From NCBI GenBank assembly GCA_028671895.1, contig CM053809.1, positions 8,353,501-8,417,500 on the forward strand: a DNA stretch of 64,000 bases. Direction: 5' to 3'. Each line of letters opens with the position of its first letter. The stretch's first letter is position 1. The notes beneath the pieces are model-generated. The model searched no databases. It had not been told where the DNA came from and worked only from the letters and a program-made list of their open reading frames with translations. A program made the position numbers and the translations under genes. Of this stretch, positions 15,111-28,548 are shown in pieces. The DNA is from Oenanthe sinensis (Eukaryota; Streptophyta; Magnoliopsida; Apiales; Apiaceae).

Positions 15111-18100
15111 TTAAACATGGAAACAACTTGTAAACTCTTTTAGGATCATTCTTGGCTCATTTAAACTTGAAAATAATTTGTAACAACTTGAGACTTCATT
15201 CTTTACTCGTTTGAACTTGAAAACAACTTGTAGATTCATTCTTGACTCATTAGAACATGGAAATAACTTGTAAACTCTTTTAGGATCATTTTTGGCGCAT
15301 TTGATCATGAAAATAATTCATACCAACTTGAGACATCATTATTGACTCGTTTGACCATGGAAACAACTTATAGCTCCATTCTTAACTCGTTTGAACATGG
15401 AAACAACTTCTAAACTCTTTTAGGATCATTCTTGGCTCAGTTGACCATGAAAATAATTTTTAACAACTTGAGACTTCATTCTTGATTCGTTTGAACATGG
15501 AAACGACTTATAGCTTCATTCTTGACTCGTTTGAACATGGAAACAACTTGTAAACACTTTTAAGATCATTCTTGGCTCAGTTGACCTTGAAAATAATTTG
15601 TAACAACTTGAGACTTCATTCTTGATTTGTTTGAACATGGAAACGACTTATAGATTCATTCTTGACTCGTTTAAACATGGAAACAACTTGTAAACTCTTT
15701 TAGGATCAGTCTTGGCTCATTTAAACTTGAAAATAATTTGTAACAACTTGAGACTTCATTCTTTACTCGTTTGAACTTGAAAACAACTTGTAGATTCATT
15801 CTTGACTCATTAGAACATGGAAACAACTTCTAAACTCTTTTAGGATCATTTTTGGCGCATTTGAACATGAAAATAATTCATACCAACTTGAGACTTCATT
15901 ATTGACTCGTTTGAACATGGAAACAACTTATAGCTTCATTCTTGACTCGTTTGAACATGGAAACAACTTGTAAACTCTTTTAGGATCATTCTTGGCTCAA
16001 TTGACTTTGAAAATAATTTGTAACAACTTGAGACTTCATTCTTGATTCGTTTGAACATGGAAACGACTTATAGATTCATTCTTGACTCGTTTAAACATGG
16101 AAACAACTCTTAAACTCTTTTAGGATCATTCTTGGCTCATTTAAACTTGAAAATAATTTGTAACAACTTGAGACTGTATTCTTTACTCGTTTGAACTTGA
16201 AAATAACTTGTAGATTCATTCTTGACTCATTAGAACATGGAAACAACTTGTAAACTCTTTTAGGATCATTTTTGGCACATTTGAACATGAAAATAATTCA
16301 TACCAACTTGAGACTTCATTATTGATTCGTTTTAACATGGAAATAACTTATAGCTTCATTCTTGACTCGTTTGAACATGGAAACAACTTGTAAACTCTTT
16401 TAGGATCATTCTTGGCTCAATTGACCTTGAAAATAAATTGTAACAACTTGAGACTTCATTCTTGATTCGTTTGAACATGGAAACGACTTATAGATTCATT
16501 CTTGACTCGTTTAAACATGGAAACAACTTGTAAACTCTTTTAGGATCATTCTTGGCTCATTTAAACTTGAAAATAATTTGTAGCAACTTGAGACTTCATT
16601 CTTTACTCGTTTGAACTTGAAAACAACTTGTAGATTCATTCTTGACTCATTAGAACATGGAAACAACTTGTAAACTCTTTTAGGATCATTTTTGGCGCAT
16701 TTGAACATGAAAATTATTCGTACCAACTTGAGACTTTATTCTTTACCCGTTTGAACTTGAAAACAACTTGTAGATTCATTCTTGACTCATTAGAACATGG
16801 AAACAACTTCTAAACTCTTTTAGGATCATTTTTGGCGCATTTGAACATGAAAATAATTCATACCAACTTGAGACTTCATTATTGACTCGTTTGAACATGG
16901 AAACAACTTATAGCTTCATTCTTGACTCGTTTGAACATGGAAACAACTTGTAAACTCTTTTAGGATCATTCTTGGCTCAATTGACTTTGAAAATAATTTG
17001 TAACAACTTGAGACTTCATTCTTGATTCGTTTGAACATGGAAACGACTTATAGCTTCATTCTTGACTCGTTTAGACATGGAAAGAACTTGTAAACTCTTT
17101 TAGGATCATTCTTGGCTCATTTAAACTTGAAAATAATTTGTAACAACTTGAGACTGTATTCTTTACTCGTTTGAACTTGAAAACAACTTGTAGATTCATT
17201 CTTGACTCATTAGAACATGGAAATAACTTGTAAACTCTTTTAGGATCATTTTTGGCGTATTTGAACATGAAAATAATTCATACCAACTTGAGACTTCATT
17301 ATTGACTCGTTTGAACATGGAAACAACTTATAGCTTCATTCTTGACTCGTTTGAACATGGAAACAACTTGTAAACTCTTTTAGGATCATTCTTGGCTCAA
17401 TTGACCTTGAAAATAATTTGTAACAACTTGAGACTTCATTCTTGATTCGTTTGAACATGGAAACGACTTATAGATTCATTCTTGACTCGTTTAAAAATTG
17501 GAAACAACTTGTAAACTCTTTTAGGATCATTCTTGGCTCATTTAAACTTGAAAATAATTTGTAACAACTTGAGACTTCATTCTTTACTCGTTTGAACTTG
17601 AAAACAACTTGTAGATTCATTCTTGACTCATTAGAACATGGAAATAACTTGTAAACTCTTTTAGGATCATTTTTGGCGCATTTGATCATGAAAATAATTC
17701 ATACCAACTTGAGACATCATTATTGACTCGTTTGACCATGGAAACAACTTATAGCTCCATTCTTAACTCGTTTGAACATGGAAACAACTTCTAAACTCTT
17801 TTAGGATCATTCTTGGCTCAGTTGACCATGAAAATAATTTTTAACAACTTGAGACTTCATTCTTGATTCGTTTGAACATGGAAACGACTTATAGCTTCAT
17901 TCTTGACTCGTTTGAACATGGAAACAACTTGTAAACACTTTTAAGATCATTCTTGGCTCAGTTGACCTTGAAAATAATTTGTAACAACTTGAGACTTCAT
18001 TCTTGATTTGTTTGAACATGGAAACGACTTATAGATTCATTCTTGACTCGTTTAAACATGGAAACAACTTGTAAACTCTTTTAGGATCAGTCTTGGCTCA

Positions 18101-20900
18101 TTTAAACTTGAAAATAATTTGTAACAACTTGAGACTTCATTCTTTACTCGTTTGAACTTGAAAACAACTTGTAGATTCATTCTTGACTCATTAGAACATG
18201 GAAACAACTTCTAAACTCTTTTAGGATCATTTTTGGCGCATTTGAACATGAAAATAATTCATACCAACTTGAGTCTTCATTATTGACTCGTTTGAACATG
18301 GAAACAACTTATAGCTTCATTCTTGACTCGTTTGAACATGGAAACAACTTGTAAACTCTTTTAGGATCATTCTTGGCTCAATTGACTTTGAAAATAATTT
18401 GTAACAACTTGAGACTTCATTCTTGATTCGTTTGAACATGGAAACGACTTATAGATTCATTCTTGACTCGTTTAAACATGGAAACAACTTGTAAACTCTT
18501 TTAGGATCATTCTTGGCTCATTTAAACTTGAAAATAATTTGTAACAACTTGAGACTTCATTCTTTACTCGTTTGAACTTGAAAACAACTTGTAGATTCAT
18601 TCTTGACTCATTAGAACATGGAAACAACTTCTAAACTCTTTTAGGATCATTTTTGGCGCATTTGAACATGAAAATAATTCATACCAACTTGAGACTTCAT
18701 TATTGACTCGTTTGAACATGGAAACAACTTATAGCTTCATTCTTGACTCGTTTGAACATGGAAACAACTTGTAAACTCTTTTAGGATCATTCTTGGCTCA
18801 ATTGACTTTGAAAATAATTTGTAACAACTTGAGACTTCATTCTTGATTCGTTTGAACATGGAAACGACTTATAGATTCATTCTTGACTCGTTTAAACATG
18901 GAAACAACTCTTAAACTCTTTTAGGATCATTCTTGGCTCATTTAAACTTGAAAATAATTTGTAACAACTTGAGACTGTATTCTTTACTCGTTTGAACTTG
19001 AAAATAACTTGTAGATTCATTCTTGACTCATTAGAACATGGAAACAACTTGTAAACTCTTTTAGGATCATTTTTGGCACATTTGAACATGAAAATAATTC
19101 ATACCAACTTGAGACTTCATTATTGATTCGTTTTAACATGGAAATAACTTATAGCTTCATTCTTGACTCGTTTGAACATGGAAACAACTTGTAAACTCTT
19201 TTAGGATCATTCTTGGCTCAATTGACCTTGAAAATAAATTGTAACAACTTGAGACTTCATTCTTGATTCGTTTGAACATGGAAACGACTTATAGATTCAT
19301 TCTTGACTCGTTTAAACATGGAAACAACTTGTAAACTCTTTTAGGATCATTCTTGGCTCATTTAAACTTGAAAATAATTTGTAGCAACTTGAGACTTCAT
19401 TCTTTACTCGTTTGAACTTGAAAACAACTTGTAGATTCATTCTTGACTCATTAGAACATGGAAACAACTTGTAAACTCTTTTAGGATCATTTTTGGCGCA
19501 TTTGAACATGAAAATTATTCGTACCAACTTGAGACTTTATTCTTTACCCGTTTGAACTTGAAAACAACTTGTAGATTCATTCTTGACTCATTAGAACATG
19601 GAAACAACTTCTAAACTCTTTTAGGATCATTTTTGGCGCATTTGAACATGAAAATAATTCATACCAACTTGAGACTTCATTATTGACTCGTTTGAACATG
19701 GAAACAACTTATAGCTTCATTCTTGACTCGTTTGAACATGGAAACAACTTGTAAACTCTTTTAGGATCATTCTTGGCTCAATTGACTTTGAAAATAATTT
19801 GTAACAACTTGAGACTTCATTCTTGATTCGTTTGAACATGGAAACGACTTATAGCTTCATTCTTGACTCGTTTAGACATGGAAACAACTTGTAAACTCTT
19901 TTAGGATCATTCTTGGCTCATTTAAACTTGAAAATAATTTGTAACAACTTGAGACTGTATTCTTTACTCGTTTGAACTTGAAAACAACTTGTAGATTCAT
20001 TCTTGACTCATTAGAACATGGAAATAACTTGTAAACTCTTTTAGGATCATTTTTGGCGTATTTGAACATGAAAATAATTCATACCAACTTGAGACTTCAT
20101 TATTGACTCGTTTGAACATGGAAACAACTTATAGCTTCATTCTTGACTCGTTTGAACATGGAAACAACTTGTAAACTCTTTTAGGATCATTCTTGGCTCA
20201 ATTGACCTTGAAAATAATTTGTAACAACTTGAGACTTCATTCTTGATTCGTTTGAACATGGAAACGACTTATAGATTCATTCTTGACTCGTTTAAAAATT
20301 GGAAACAACTTGTAAACTCTTTTAGGATCATTCTTGGCTCATTTAAACTTGAAAATAATTTGTAACAACTTGAGACTGTATTCTTTACTCGTTTGAACTT
20401 GAAAACAACTTGTAGATTCATTCTTGACTCATTAGAACATTGAAATAACTTGTAAACTCTTTTAGGATCATTTTTGGCCCATTTGAACATGAAAATAATT
20501 CATACCAACTTGAGACATCATTATTGACTCGTTTGACCATGGAAACAACTTATAGCTCCATTCTTGACTCGTTTGAACATGGAAACAACTTCTAAACTCT
20601 TTTAGGATCATTCTAGGCTCAGTTGACCATGAAAATAATTTTTAACAACTTGAGACTTCATTCTTGATTCGTTTGAACATGGAAACGACTTATAGCTTCA
20701 TTCTTGACTCGTTTGAACATGGAAACAACTTGTAAACACTTTTAAGATCATTCTTGGCTCAGTTGACCTTGAAAATAATTTGTAACAACTTGAGACTTCA
20801 TTCTTGATTTGTTTGAACATGGAAACGACTTATAGATTCATTCTTGACTCATTAGAACATGGAAACAACTTGTAAACTCTTTTAGGATCATTTTTGGCGC
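15111..20900. repeat. 2381- and 2801-bp duplicated satellite blocks
   Basis: Rare variants recur at two offsets. GGATCAGTCTTGG at about 15703 recurs at about 18084 (2381 bp). The variant with TTATTCGTACCAAC and TTTACCCG near 16710 recurs near 19511 (2801 bp). The offsets differ by 420 bp, one three-unit group, so one additional group was gained or lost between block copies. Block edges are approximate. Confidence 0.78.
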
Positions 20901-22672
20901 ATTTGAACATGAAAATTATTCGTACCAACTTGAGACTTTATTCTTTACTCGTTTGAACTTGAAATCAACTTGTAGATTCATTATTTACTCATTAGAACAT
21001 GGAAACAACTTGTAAACTCTTTTAGGATCATTTTTGGCGCATTTGAACATGAAAATAATTCATACCAACTTGAGACTTCATTATTGACTCGTTTGAACAT
21101 GGAAACAACTTATAGCTTCATTCTTGACTCGTTTGAACATGGAAATAACTAGTAAACTATTTTAGGATCATTCTTGGCTCAGTTGACCTTGAAAATAATT
21201 TGTAACAACTTGAGACTTCATTCGTGACTCGTTTGAACATGGAAACGACTTATAGCTTTATTCTTGACTCGTTTAAACATGGGTAAACTCTTTTAGGATC
21301 ATTTTTGGCGCATTTGAACATGAAAATAATTCATACCAACTTGAGACTTCATTATTGACTCGTTTGAACATGGAAACAACTTATAGCTTCATTGTTGACT
21401 CGTTTGAATATGGAAATAACTTGTAAACTCTTTTAGGATCATTCTTGGCTCAGTTGACATTGAAAATAATTTGTAACAACTTGAGACTTCATTCTTGATT
21501 CGTTTGAACATGGAAACGACTTATAGCTTCATTCTTAACTCGTTTAAACATGGAAACAGCTTGTAAACTCTTTTAGGATCATTCTTGGCTCATTTAAATT
21601 TGAAAATAATTTGTAACAACTTGAGACTTCATTCTTTACTCGTTTGAACTTGAAAACAACTTGTAGATTCATTCTTGACTCATTAGAACATGGAAACAAC
21701 TTGTAAACTCTTTTAGGATCATTTTTGGCGCATTTGAACATGAAAATAATTCATACCAACTTGAGACTTCATTATTGACTCGTTTGAACATGGAAACAAC
21801 TTATAGCTTCATTCTTGACTCGTTTGAACGTGGAAATAACTTGTAAACTCTTTTAGGATCATTCTTGGCTCAGTTGACATTGAAAATAATTTGTAACAAC
21901 TTGAGACTTCATTCTTGATTCGTTTGAACATGGAAACGACTTATAGCTTCATTCTTGACTCGTTTAAACATGGAAACAGCTTGTAAACTCTTTTAGGATC
22001 ATTCTTGGCTCATTTAAACTTGAAAATAATTTGTAACAACCTGAGACTTCATTCTTGATTCGTTTGAACATGGAAACGACTTATAGCTTCATTCTTGACT
22101 CGTTTAAACATGGAAACAGCTTGTAAACTCTTTTAGGATCATTCTTGGCTCATTTAAACTTGAAAATAATTTGTAACAACTTGAGACTTCATTCTTTACT
22201 CGTCTGAACTTGAAAACAACTTGTAGATTCATTCTGGACTCATTAGAACATGGAAACAACTTGTAAACTCTTTTAGGATCATTTTTGGCGCATTTGAACA
22301 TGAAAATAATTCATACCAACTTGAGACTTCATTATTGACTCGTTTGAACATGGAAACAACTTATAGCTTCATTCTTGACTCGTTTGAACATTGAAATAAC
22401 TTGTAAACTCTTTTAGGATCATTCTTGTGTCATTTGAACTTGAAAGTAATTTGTAACAACTTGAGACTTCATTCTTTACTCCTTTGAACTTGAAATCAAC
22501 TTGTAGATTCATTATTGACTCATTAGAACATGGAAACAACTTGTAAACTCTTTTAGGATCATTTTTGGCGCATTTGAACATGAAAATAATTCATACCAAC
22601 TTTAGACTTCATTATTGACTCGTTTGAACATGGAAACAACTTATAGCTTCATTCTTCACTCGTTTGAACATG

Positions 22673-22677
22673 GAAAT
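22673..22677. other. Uninterrupted copy of the element 1 target site (left)
   Basis: GAAAT lies here in the context CTTCACTCGTTTGAACATG then GAAATAACTTG, followed by the rare variants TTCTTGGTTCAG and TGTAATAAACTTGAG. The same combination flanks element 1, except that the right flank reads TGTTATAAACTTGAG. This is a paralogous empty site. Confidence 0.8.
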
Positions 22678-25194
22678 AACTTGTAAACTCTTTTAGGATC
22701 ATTCTTGGTTCAGTTGACCTTGAAAATAATTTGTAATAAACTTGAGACTTCATTCTTGATTCGTTTAAACATGGAAACGACTTTATTGCTTCATTCTTGA
22801 CTCGTTTAAACATGGAAACAACTTGTAAACTCTTTTAGGATCATTCTTGGCTCATTTAAACTTGAAAATAATTTGTAACAACCTGAGACTTCATTCTTTA
22901 CTCGTTTGAACTTGAAAACAACTTGTAGATTCATTCTTGACTCATTAGAACATGGAAACAACTTGTAAACTCTTTTAGGATCATTTTTGGCGCATTTGAA
23001 CATGAAAATAATTCATACCAACTTGAGACTTCATTATTGACTCGTTTGAACATGGAAACAACTTATAGCTTCATTCTTGACTCGTTTGAACATGGAAATA
23101 ACTTGTAAACTCTTTTAGGATCATTCTTGGCTCAGTTGACATTGAAAATAATTTGTAACAACCTGAGACTTCATTCTTGATTCGTTTGAACATGGAAACG
23201 ACTTATAGCTTCATTCTTGACATGTTTAAACATGGAAACAGCTTGTAAACTCTTTTAGAATCATTCTTGGCTCATTTAAACTTGAAAATAATTTGTAACA
23301 ACCTGAGACTTCATTCTTGATTCGTTTGAACATGGAAACGACTTATAGCTTCATTCTTGACTCGTTTAAACATGGAAACAGCTTGTAAACTCTTTTAGGA
23401 TCATTCTTGGCTCATTTAAACTTGAAAATAATTTGTAACAACTTGAGACTTCATTCTTTACTCGTTTGAACTTGAAAACAACTTGTAGATTCATTCTTGA
23501 CTCATTAGAACATTGAAATAACTTGTAAACTCTTTTAGGATCATTTTTGGCGCATTTGAACATGAAAATAATTCATACCAACTTGAGACTTCATTATTGA
23601 CTCGTTTGAACATGGAAACAACTTATAGCTTCATTGTTGACTCGTTTGAATATGGAAATAACTTGTAAACTCTTTTAGGATCATTCTTGGCTCAGTTGAC
23701 ATTGAAAATAATTTGTAACAACTTGAGACTTCATTCTTGATTCGTTTGAACATGGAAACGACTTATAGCTTCATTCTTAACTCGTTTAAACATGGAAACA
23801 GCTTGTAAACTCTTTTAGGATCATTCTTGGCTCATTTAAACTTGAAAATAATTTGTAACAACTTGAGACTTCATTCTTTACTCGTTTGAACTTGAAAACA
23901 ACTTGTAGATTCATTCTTGACTCATTAGAACATGGAAACAACTTGTAAACTCTTTTAGGATCATTTTTGGCGCATTTGAACATGAAAATAATTCATACCA
24001 ACTTGAGACTTCATTATTGACTCGTTTGAACATGGAAACAACTTATAGCTTCATTCTTGACTCGTTTGAACGTGGAAATAACTTGTAAACTATTTTAGGA
24101 TCATTCTTGTGTCATTTGAACTTGAAAGTAATTTGTAACAACTTGAGACTTCATTCTTTACTCGTTTGAACTTGAAATCAACTTGTAGATTCATTATTGA
24201 CTCATTAGAACATGGAAACAACTTGTAAACTATTTTAGGATCATTTTTGGCGCATTTGAACATGAAAATAATTCATACCAACTTGAGACTTCATTATTGA
24301 CTCGTTTGAACATGAAAACAACTTATAGCTTCATTCTTGACTCGTTTGAACATGGAAATAACTTGTAAACTCTTTTAGGATCATTCTTGGCTCAGTTGAC
24401 ATTGAAAATAATTTGTAACAACTTGAGACTTCATTCTTGATTCGTTTGAACATGGAAACGACTTATAGCTTCATTCTTGACTCGTTTAAACATGGAAACA
24501 GCTTGTAAACTCTTTTAGGATCATTCTTGGCTCATTTAAACTTGAAAATAATTTGTAACAACCTGAGACTTCATTCTTGATTCGTTTGAACATGGAAACG
24601 ACTTATAGCTTCATTCTTGACTCGTTTAAACATGGAAACAGCTTCTAAACTCTTTTAGGATCATTCTTGGCTCATTTAAACTTGAAAATAATTTGTAACA
24701 ACTTGAGACTTCATTCTTTACTCGTCTGAACTTGAAAACAACTTGTAGATTCATTCTGGACTCATTAGAACATGGAAACAACTTGTAAACTCTTTTAGGA
24801 TCATTTTTGGCGCATTTGAACATGAAAATAATTCATACCAACTTGAGACTTCATTATTGACTCGTTTGAACATGGAAACAACTTATAGCTTCATTCTTGA
24901 CTCGTTTGAACATTGAAATAACTTGTAAACTCTTTTAGGATCATTTTTGGCGCATTTGAACATGAAAATAATTCATACCAACTTGAGACTTCATTCTTTA
25001 CTCCTTTGAACTTGAAATCAACTTGTAGATTCATTATTGACTCATTAGAACATGGAAACAACTTGTAAACTCTTTTAGGATCATTTTTGGCGCATTTGAA
25101 CATGAAAATAATTCATACCAACTTTAGACTTCATTATTGACTCGTTTGAACATGGAAACAACTTATAGCTTCATTCTTCACTCGTTTGAACATG

Positions 25195-25199
25195 GAAAT
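25195..25199 (+). repeat. Target site duplication of element 1, left copy (GAAAT)
   Basis: GAAAT immediately precedes the LTR terminus TGTAACGATCG. It is repeated directly after the other end of the element at 52352. Removing the element and one copy restores a normal satellite sub-unit. Confidence 0.95.
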
Positions 25200-27505
25200 T
25201 GTAACGATCGAGGTAATTAAATCTATTTGAATAATATGGAGTATATGATTTATGTGTTTTAATGTGTTAAGATATGATATGTGGTGATTTTATATGTCTA
25301 GTTGACTGTCTGTTTGACTGTATTATGCTTAAGTGATTTAATTAAGTGATTAATTGATTTTTCATGCTTAATCGAGTAACTGTTTGATTTTTATAAAATT
25401 ATTGGTGTGTCCAATAATTATGAAATTTTATATGTAGCTTCTATGTGATTTTAGAGACTTTCTAAAAATGGTGATGTATTTAATTCTAGTCCCAGTGAGT
25501 TTATATAAATCTTTCATTCCTGTTTTATTCTAGAGATATTACTCTTCTAAATTCCATATTTAATTATTGGAATGTCCAAAAATCATGAAACCTTTTCCAA
25601 AATGTTCCTTATTTATTCTAGGACTTTGGAAAAATAAAAGTTTATTTTATTTGAGCTCAAAATTGTTTTTATGATTTTTCTCCTCTTATTTCCTATTTAT
25701 GCACTAAAAACTTCAAAGCTTTTTAATTAATTCTTTATTCATCAGAAAAATATTTCAAAAATATGGGGAGGCTTCTAAATTCATGATCTTTATTTTAAAA
25801 ATATAAAAGTTATTTTTGTACTCTGTTTCTATCAAAATTCGAATTATAAATTGTTTTTATTCAGAAAATAGCATATGTGAAATTACGGTTTTACCCTTGT
25901 CTTTGTTTGGTAAAAGCCACCGCCCACTAACTATTTCACTTACTCTGCATCAGCTGTGCTTAGGTCTAGTTCTTGTCTCCATGGCGATTTTCTTGATGCT
26001 CTTCGATTTATCTATATATTACTAATGTTCTAGTGATGCCATGTTAATGATTTCTTGTACTACTTGCAATCTTCGAAGCTAGCTATGTGGGTGTATGTAT
26101 GTGCGTATGCCGTGTATATATATATATCGGGGTTTGAGTTTTGAGTTGCATGCAAAGGGAATTGATAGCATAATCTTGTTCCTAGATGCTAGTTGAGTTG
26201 TAAAATGCAAAGATCGGTAGAATTCGTTGAAGGAAACTCGAAAACGAGTACCTCCGGATTTTGCCCCACCGGCGGTGAGCCTCCGGCGAGCTGGTGGCAG
26301 GCTGTGATGGATGACCTGAGCCTAAAACCCGTAAACAATGTTTTACATATTTGTTATGTTGCTAAATCGTTTGAATGGCAGTTGCATGTTGAGATTGTAA
26401 TTTCCGGCCGTAGCTTTGATTTTTCCGATTGATGTTATGTTCATGTTAACAAACTAGTAGCTGTGCTCGATGGTAATGACTTCGTATAGCTTCATTTTGG
26501 ACTGTTAACAGCTGATTATAATGCTATAAATTCGATTACTCGGTTGTTTAAATTTGAATAGTAGAGTTATGATTTTCCGGCTATGGCTGCATGTTATAGT
26601 TCGAGAATTAAGCTTTGGTAGTGATTAATGGAAATGCTAGTGACCGCATTATTATGGTTAAGCAAGTGCTATGTGTTGATTATTATAATTAGTTCGAGAA
26701 TTGTGGATTATTTGAATAAGTTACTATTCGAATGATTGTATAAATATTATAATTAAGTTGGGTGTTAATATTTAGTTACAAAAGGGAGAAATCATTAGAT
26801 GTTATGTGTGTGTAAATTGAATATGAAAATATTTACAATTAATTTGTTCGGCCAAATTGCTAATTTCCATGCTTAGTTAGTAAACAAATTATTTGTGTAG
26901 TTTGTATGTGATAATTCGTATGAGCTATGAGGAATTGTAAATATATTGCTTGGAGTTCTTAATTGATTAATTTCGAATATTGTGATGTTTGTTTAGTTGA
27001 AATTAACTATATATGCACATATGCTAGTACATGGAGTACAATTGAGTTAAGTGAATGATTAATTGATGTGATTTATTCGAGTGCTATATGTGTATATGAA
27101 AACTTGCTTGTCTAGTTAAACGAGTTTAGAAATGTTAATTATGAGATTTATACGAGCATTTCTGTGAAAGGTATGGAATTGATATTATAAAGGGCTAATC
27201 ATATATGATTGAACGGTTGTTTGTGTCGGTTGTATTCCGACGGATAGTTCCAATTACAGAGGAAGTGCTGTCAAAATTTCTAGAAACTAAAATGATTTTT
27301 GTAAAACACAATTGGCACACCACTTCTGTATAGGAAATGCTATCAGTCAGGAATATTGTAGATGATCTAATTGTCTATGTGATACTTGTTTGCCAGTATA
27401 GAAGTGATTATAGTAGAATATGTCTACTATGAGTTATATATGTGTGTTAAGGGTTATAATTAACGAAAGGGTAGAGTAGTTAGACGTTAATGAGAACGTC
27501 GAGAG

Positions 27506-27513
27506 TATATAAG
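27506..27513 (+). promoter_or_regulatory. Candidate TATA box of the element 1 5' LTR
   Basis: TATATAAG lies about 2.3 kb into the LTR, inside a block well conserved between the two LTR subfamilies; the element 2 counterpart reads TTTATAAG at 49157-49164. The position would place the RNA start near 27540. This is a motif and conservation call only; no start site is demonstrated. Confidence 0.4.
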
Positions 27514-28548
27514 ATACTGAAATAGTATTATTTTTGTGTAGCTACGAAGGATATTGAGGTGAAGGACAAAGGGAAAGCTAAAGTAGAGAGTTAGTATCTG
27601 GTGTAGGCGATCTACCTGTTCCACAGCTGTAGCATTCTATTTGAGGCAAGTAACTACTGCCTAAACTCTTTCAACTGAAACACTGTTTTGTAAACTGCTT
27701 TATGACCCTGCAATTGTATTATCTTATCTCAACTGTATTACCTTGTTTCAACTGTTTTAAACTATATCATGTCCTACTTTATTTGCTTTATTTAAACTGC
27801 AACCTTATATCGGATTCAATTACACTTTAAACTTTTCAATCCCTGAACTGTTATCGACAACTTATAAACTAGTTTTTCAAATCTTAAACCAGTGATCTTG
27901 AACTGTGACTTAGGCTGATACCATTTTCCTTAACTACGTTTCCTTAAACTTTAATCCTGAACTTACCATTTTGCTATTGCCTAATTACTGTCATGAGTAA
28001 ATGTCTTGCAACTGTTTTTTTTTTTCAAAACACTTTACTATACCTGTGAATTGACCCTGCAACCTAACTGTACAACTATAGCTTGGTTTTGAATTCCCAA
28101 TTCATGATTCCAGCTTACCTTACTATAACAGAAACTTGTTTTGAGAATCATCCTGGAATAAATTTTACCTCTGTTCAATGATCTTAAAAATGGATTTAAA
28201 TATGGAATCCGACTTTCAAGAAGTCTTTTTCATCAAATGATTTGGTAACTTTAAAAAGAAAGGTTTTGATTATTATAGGAATTCCGATCAAAATGGTTTC
28301 TGCGGATTCCTATAGGTTGGAGGCGTAAGAGGCCGAGTGACGCCGGTCCAGCACTTTTTATGTGTAGACTATAATGAGATAGTCAATGGCTATAATGAGA
28401 TAGCCCAAGGCCAATGGCAATAAGTGCCTTTATGAGTACTCCTTATGTCCAGAGGGACTTTAGTCCGTTATGGGGACTTTACGTGGCTGATCACCCGTAT
28501 TGTCTGGCGTTGTGAGAAAACTTCAACCAAAATGATTGTTTTAAACAG

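Larger units (their letters stand above)
1..25199. repeat. Tandem satellite array, left part (140-bp trimeric unit)
   Basis: The whole stretch is tandem satellite with no gene. Each 140-bp unit consists of three related sub-units of 50, 50 and 40 bp, each beginning with a version of CATTCTTGACTCGTTTGAAC followed by ATGGAAACAACTT. The first 50-bp unit ends CTCTTTTAGGAT, the second ends CTTGAGACTT, and the 40-bp unit ends TATAGCTT or GTAGATT. Three 140-bp variants alternate: one with GGCTCATTTAAAC and TTTACTCG, one with GGCGCATTTGAAC and ATTGACTCG, and one with GGCTCAGTTGACC and TTGATTCG. Together they make 420-bp groups, sometimes lengthened or shortened by whole units. The array continues beyond position 1 and resumes at 52352. 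It is probably centromeric or other heterochromatic satellite, but the sequence alone does not say which. Confidence 0.97.
22104..25199. repeat. Satellite block duplicated on both sides of the retrotransposon
   Basis: Segments around 22104-23563 recur at 53745-55204 with a constant offset of 31641 bp. Segments at 24626-25199 recur at about 53745-54318 with offset 29119 bp. Within the left array the same block recurs at 2522 bp (22104 to 24626). Subtracting the inserted retrotransposons, the 31641-bp offset is 4484 bp of satellite. These copies are useful because they preserve the uninterrupted version of the insertion site. Confidence 0.75.

Noticed and set aside
119..25103. Dozens of 65-73-codon minus-strand open frames beginning MFKCAKNDPKRV in the satellite
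   Set aside because: They recur because the DNA repeats. The 140-bp unit is not a multiple of three, so the frame always closes, and no start context, splice sites or coding bias is seen.
1..25199. CRISPR-like regular repeats
   Set aside because: There are no unique spacers; every sub-unit is a variant of one sequence and the host is clearly a plant.
25816..26432. Two open frames of 69 and 79 codons in the element 1 LTR, repeated at 35221 and 35598
   Set aside because: They are identical only because the LTRs are copies. The element 2 LTR does not keep the second frame and keeps only part of the first on shifted ends.
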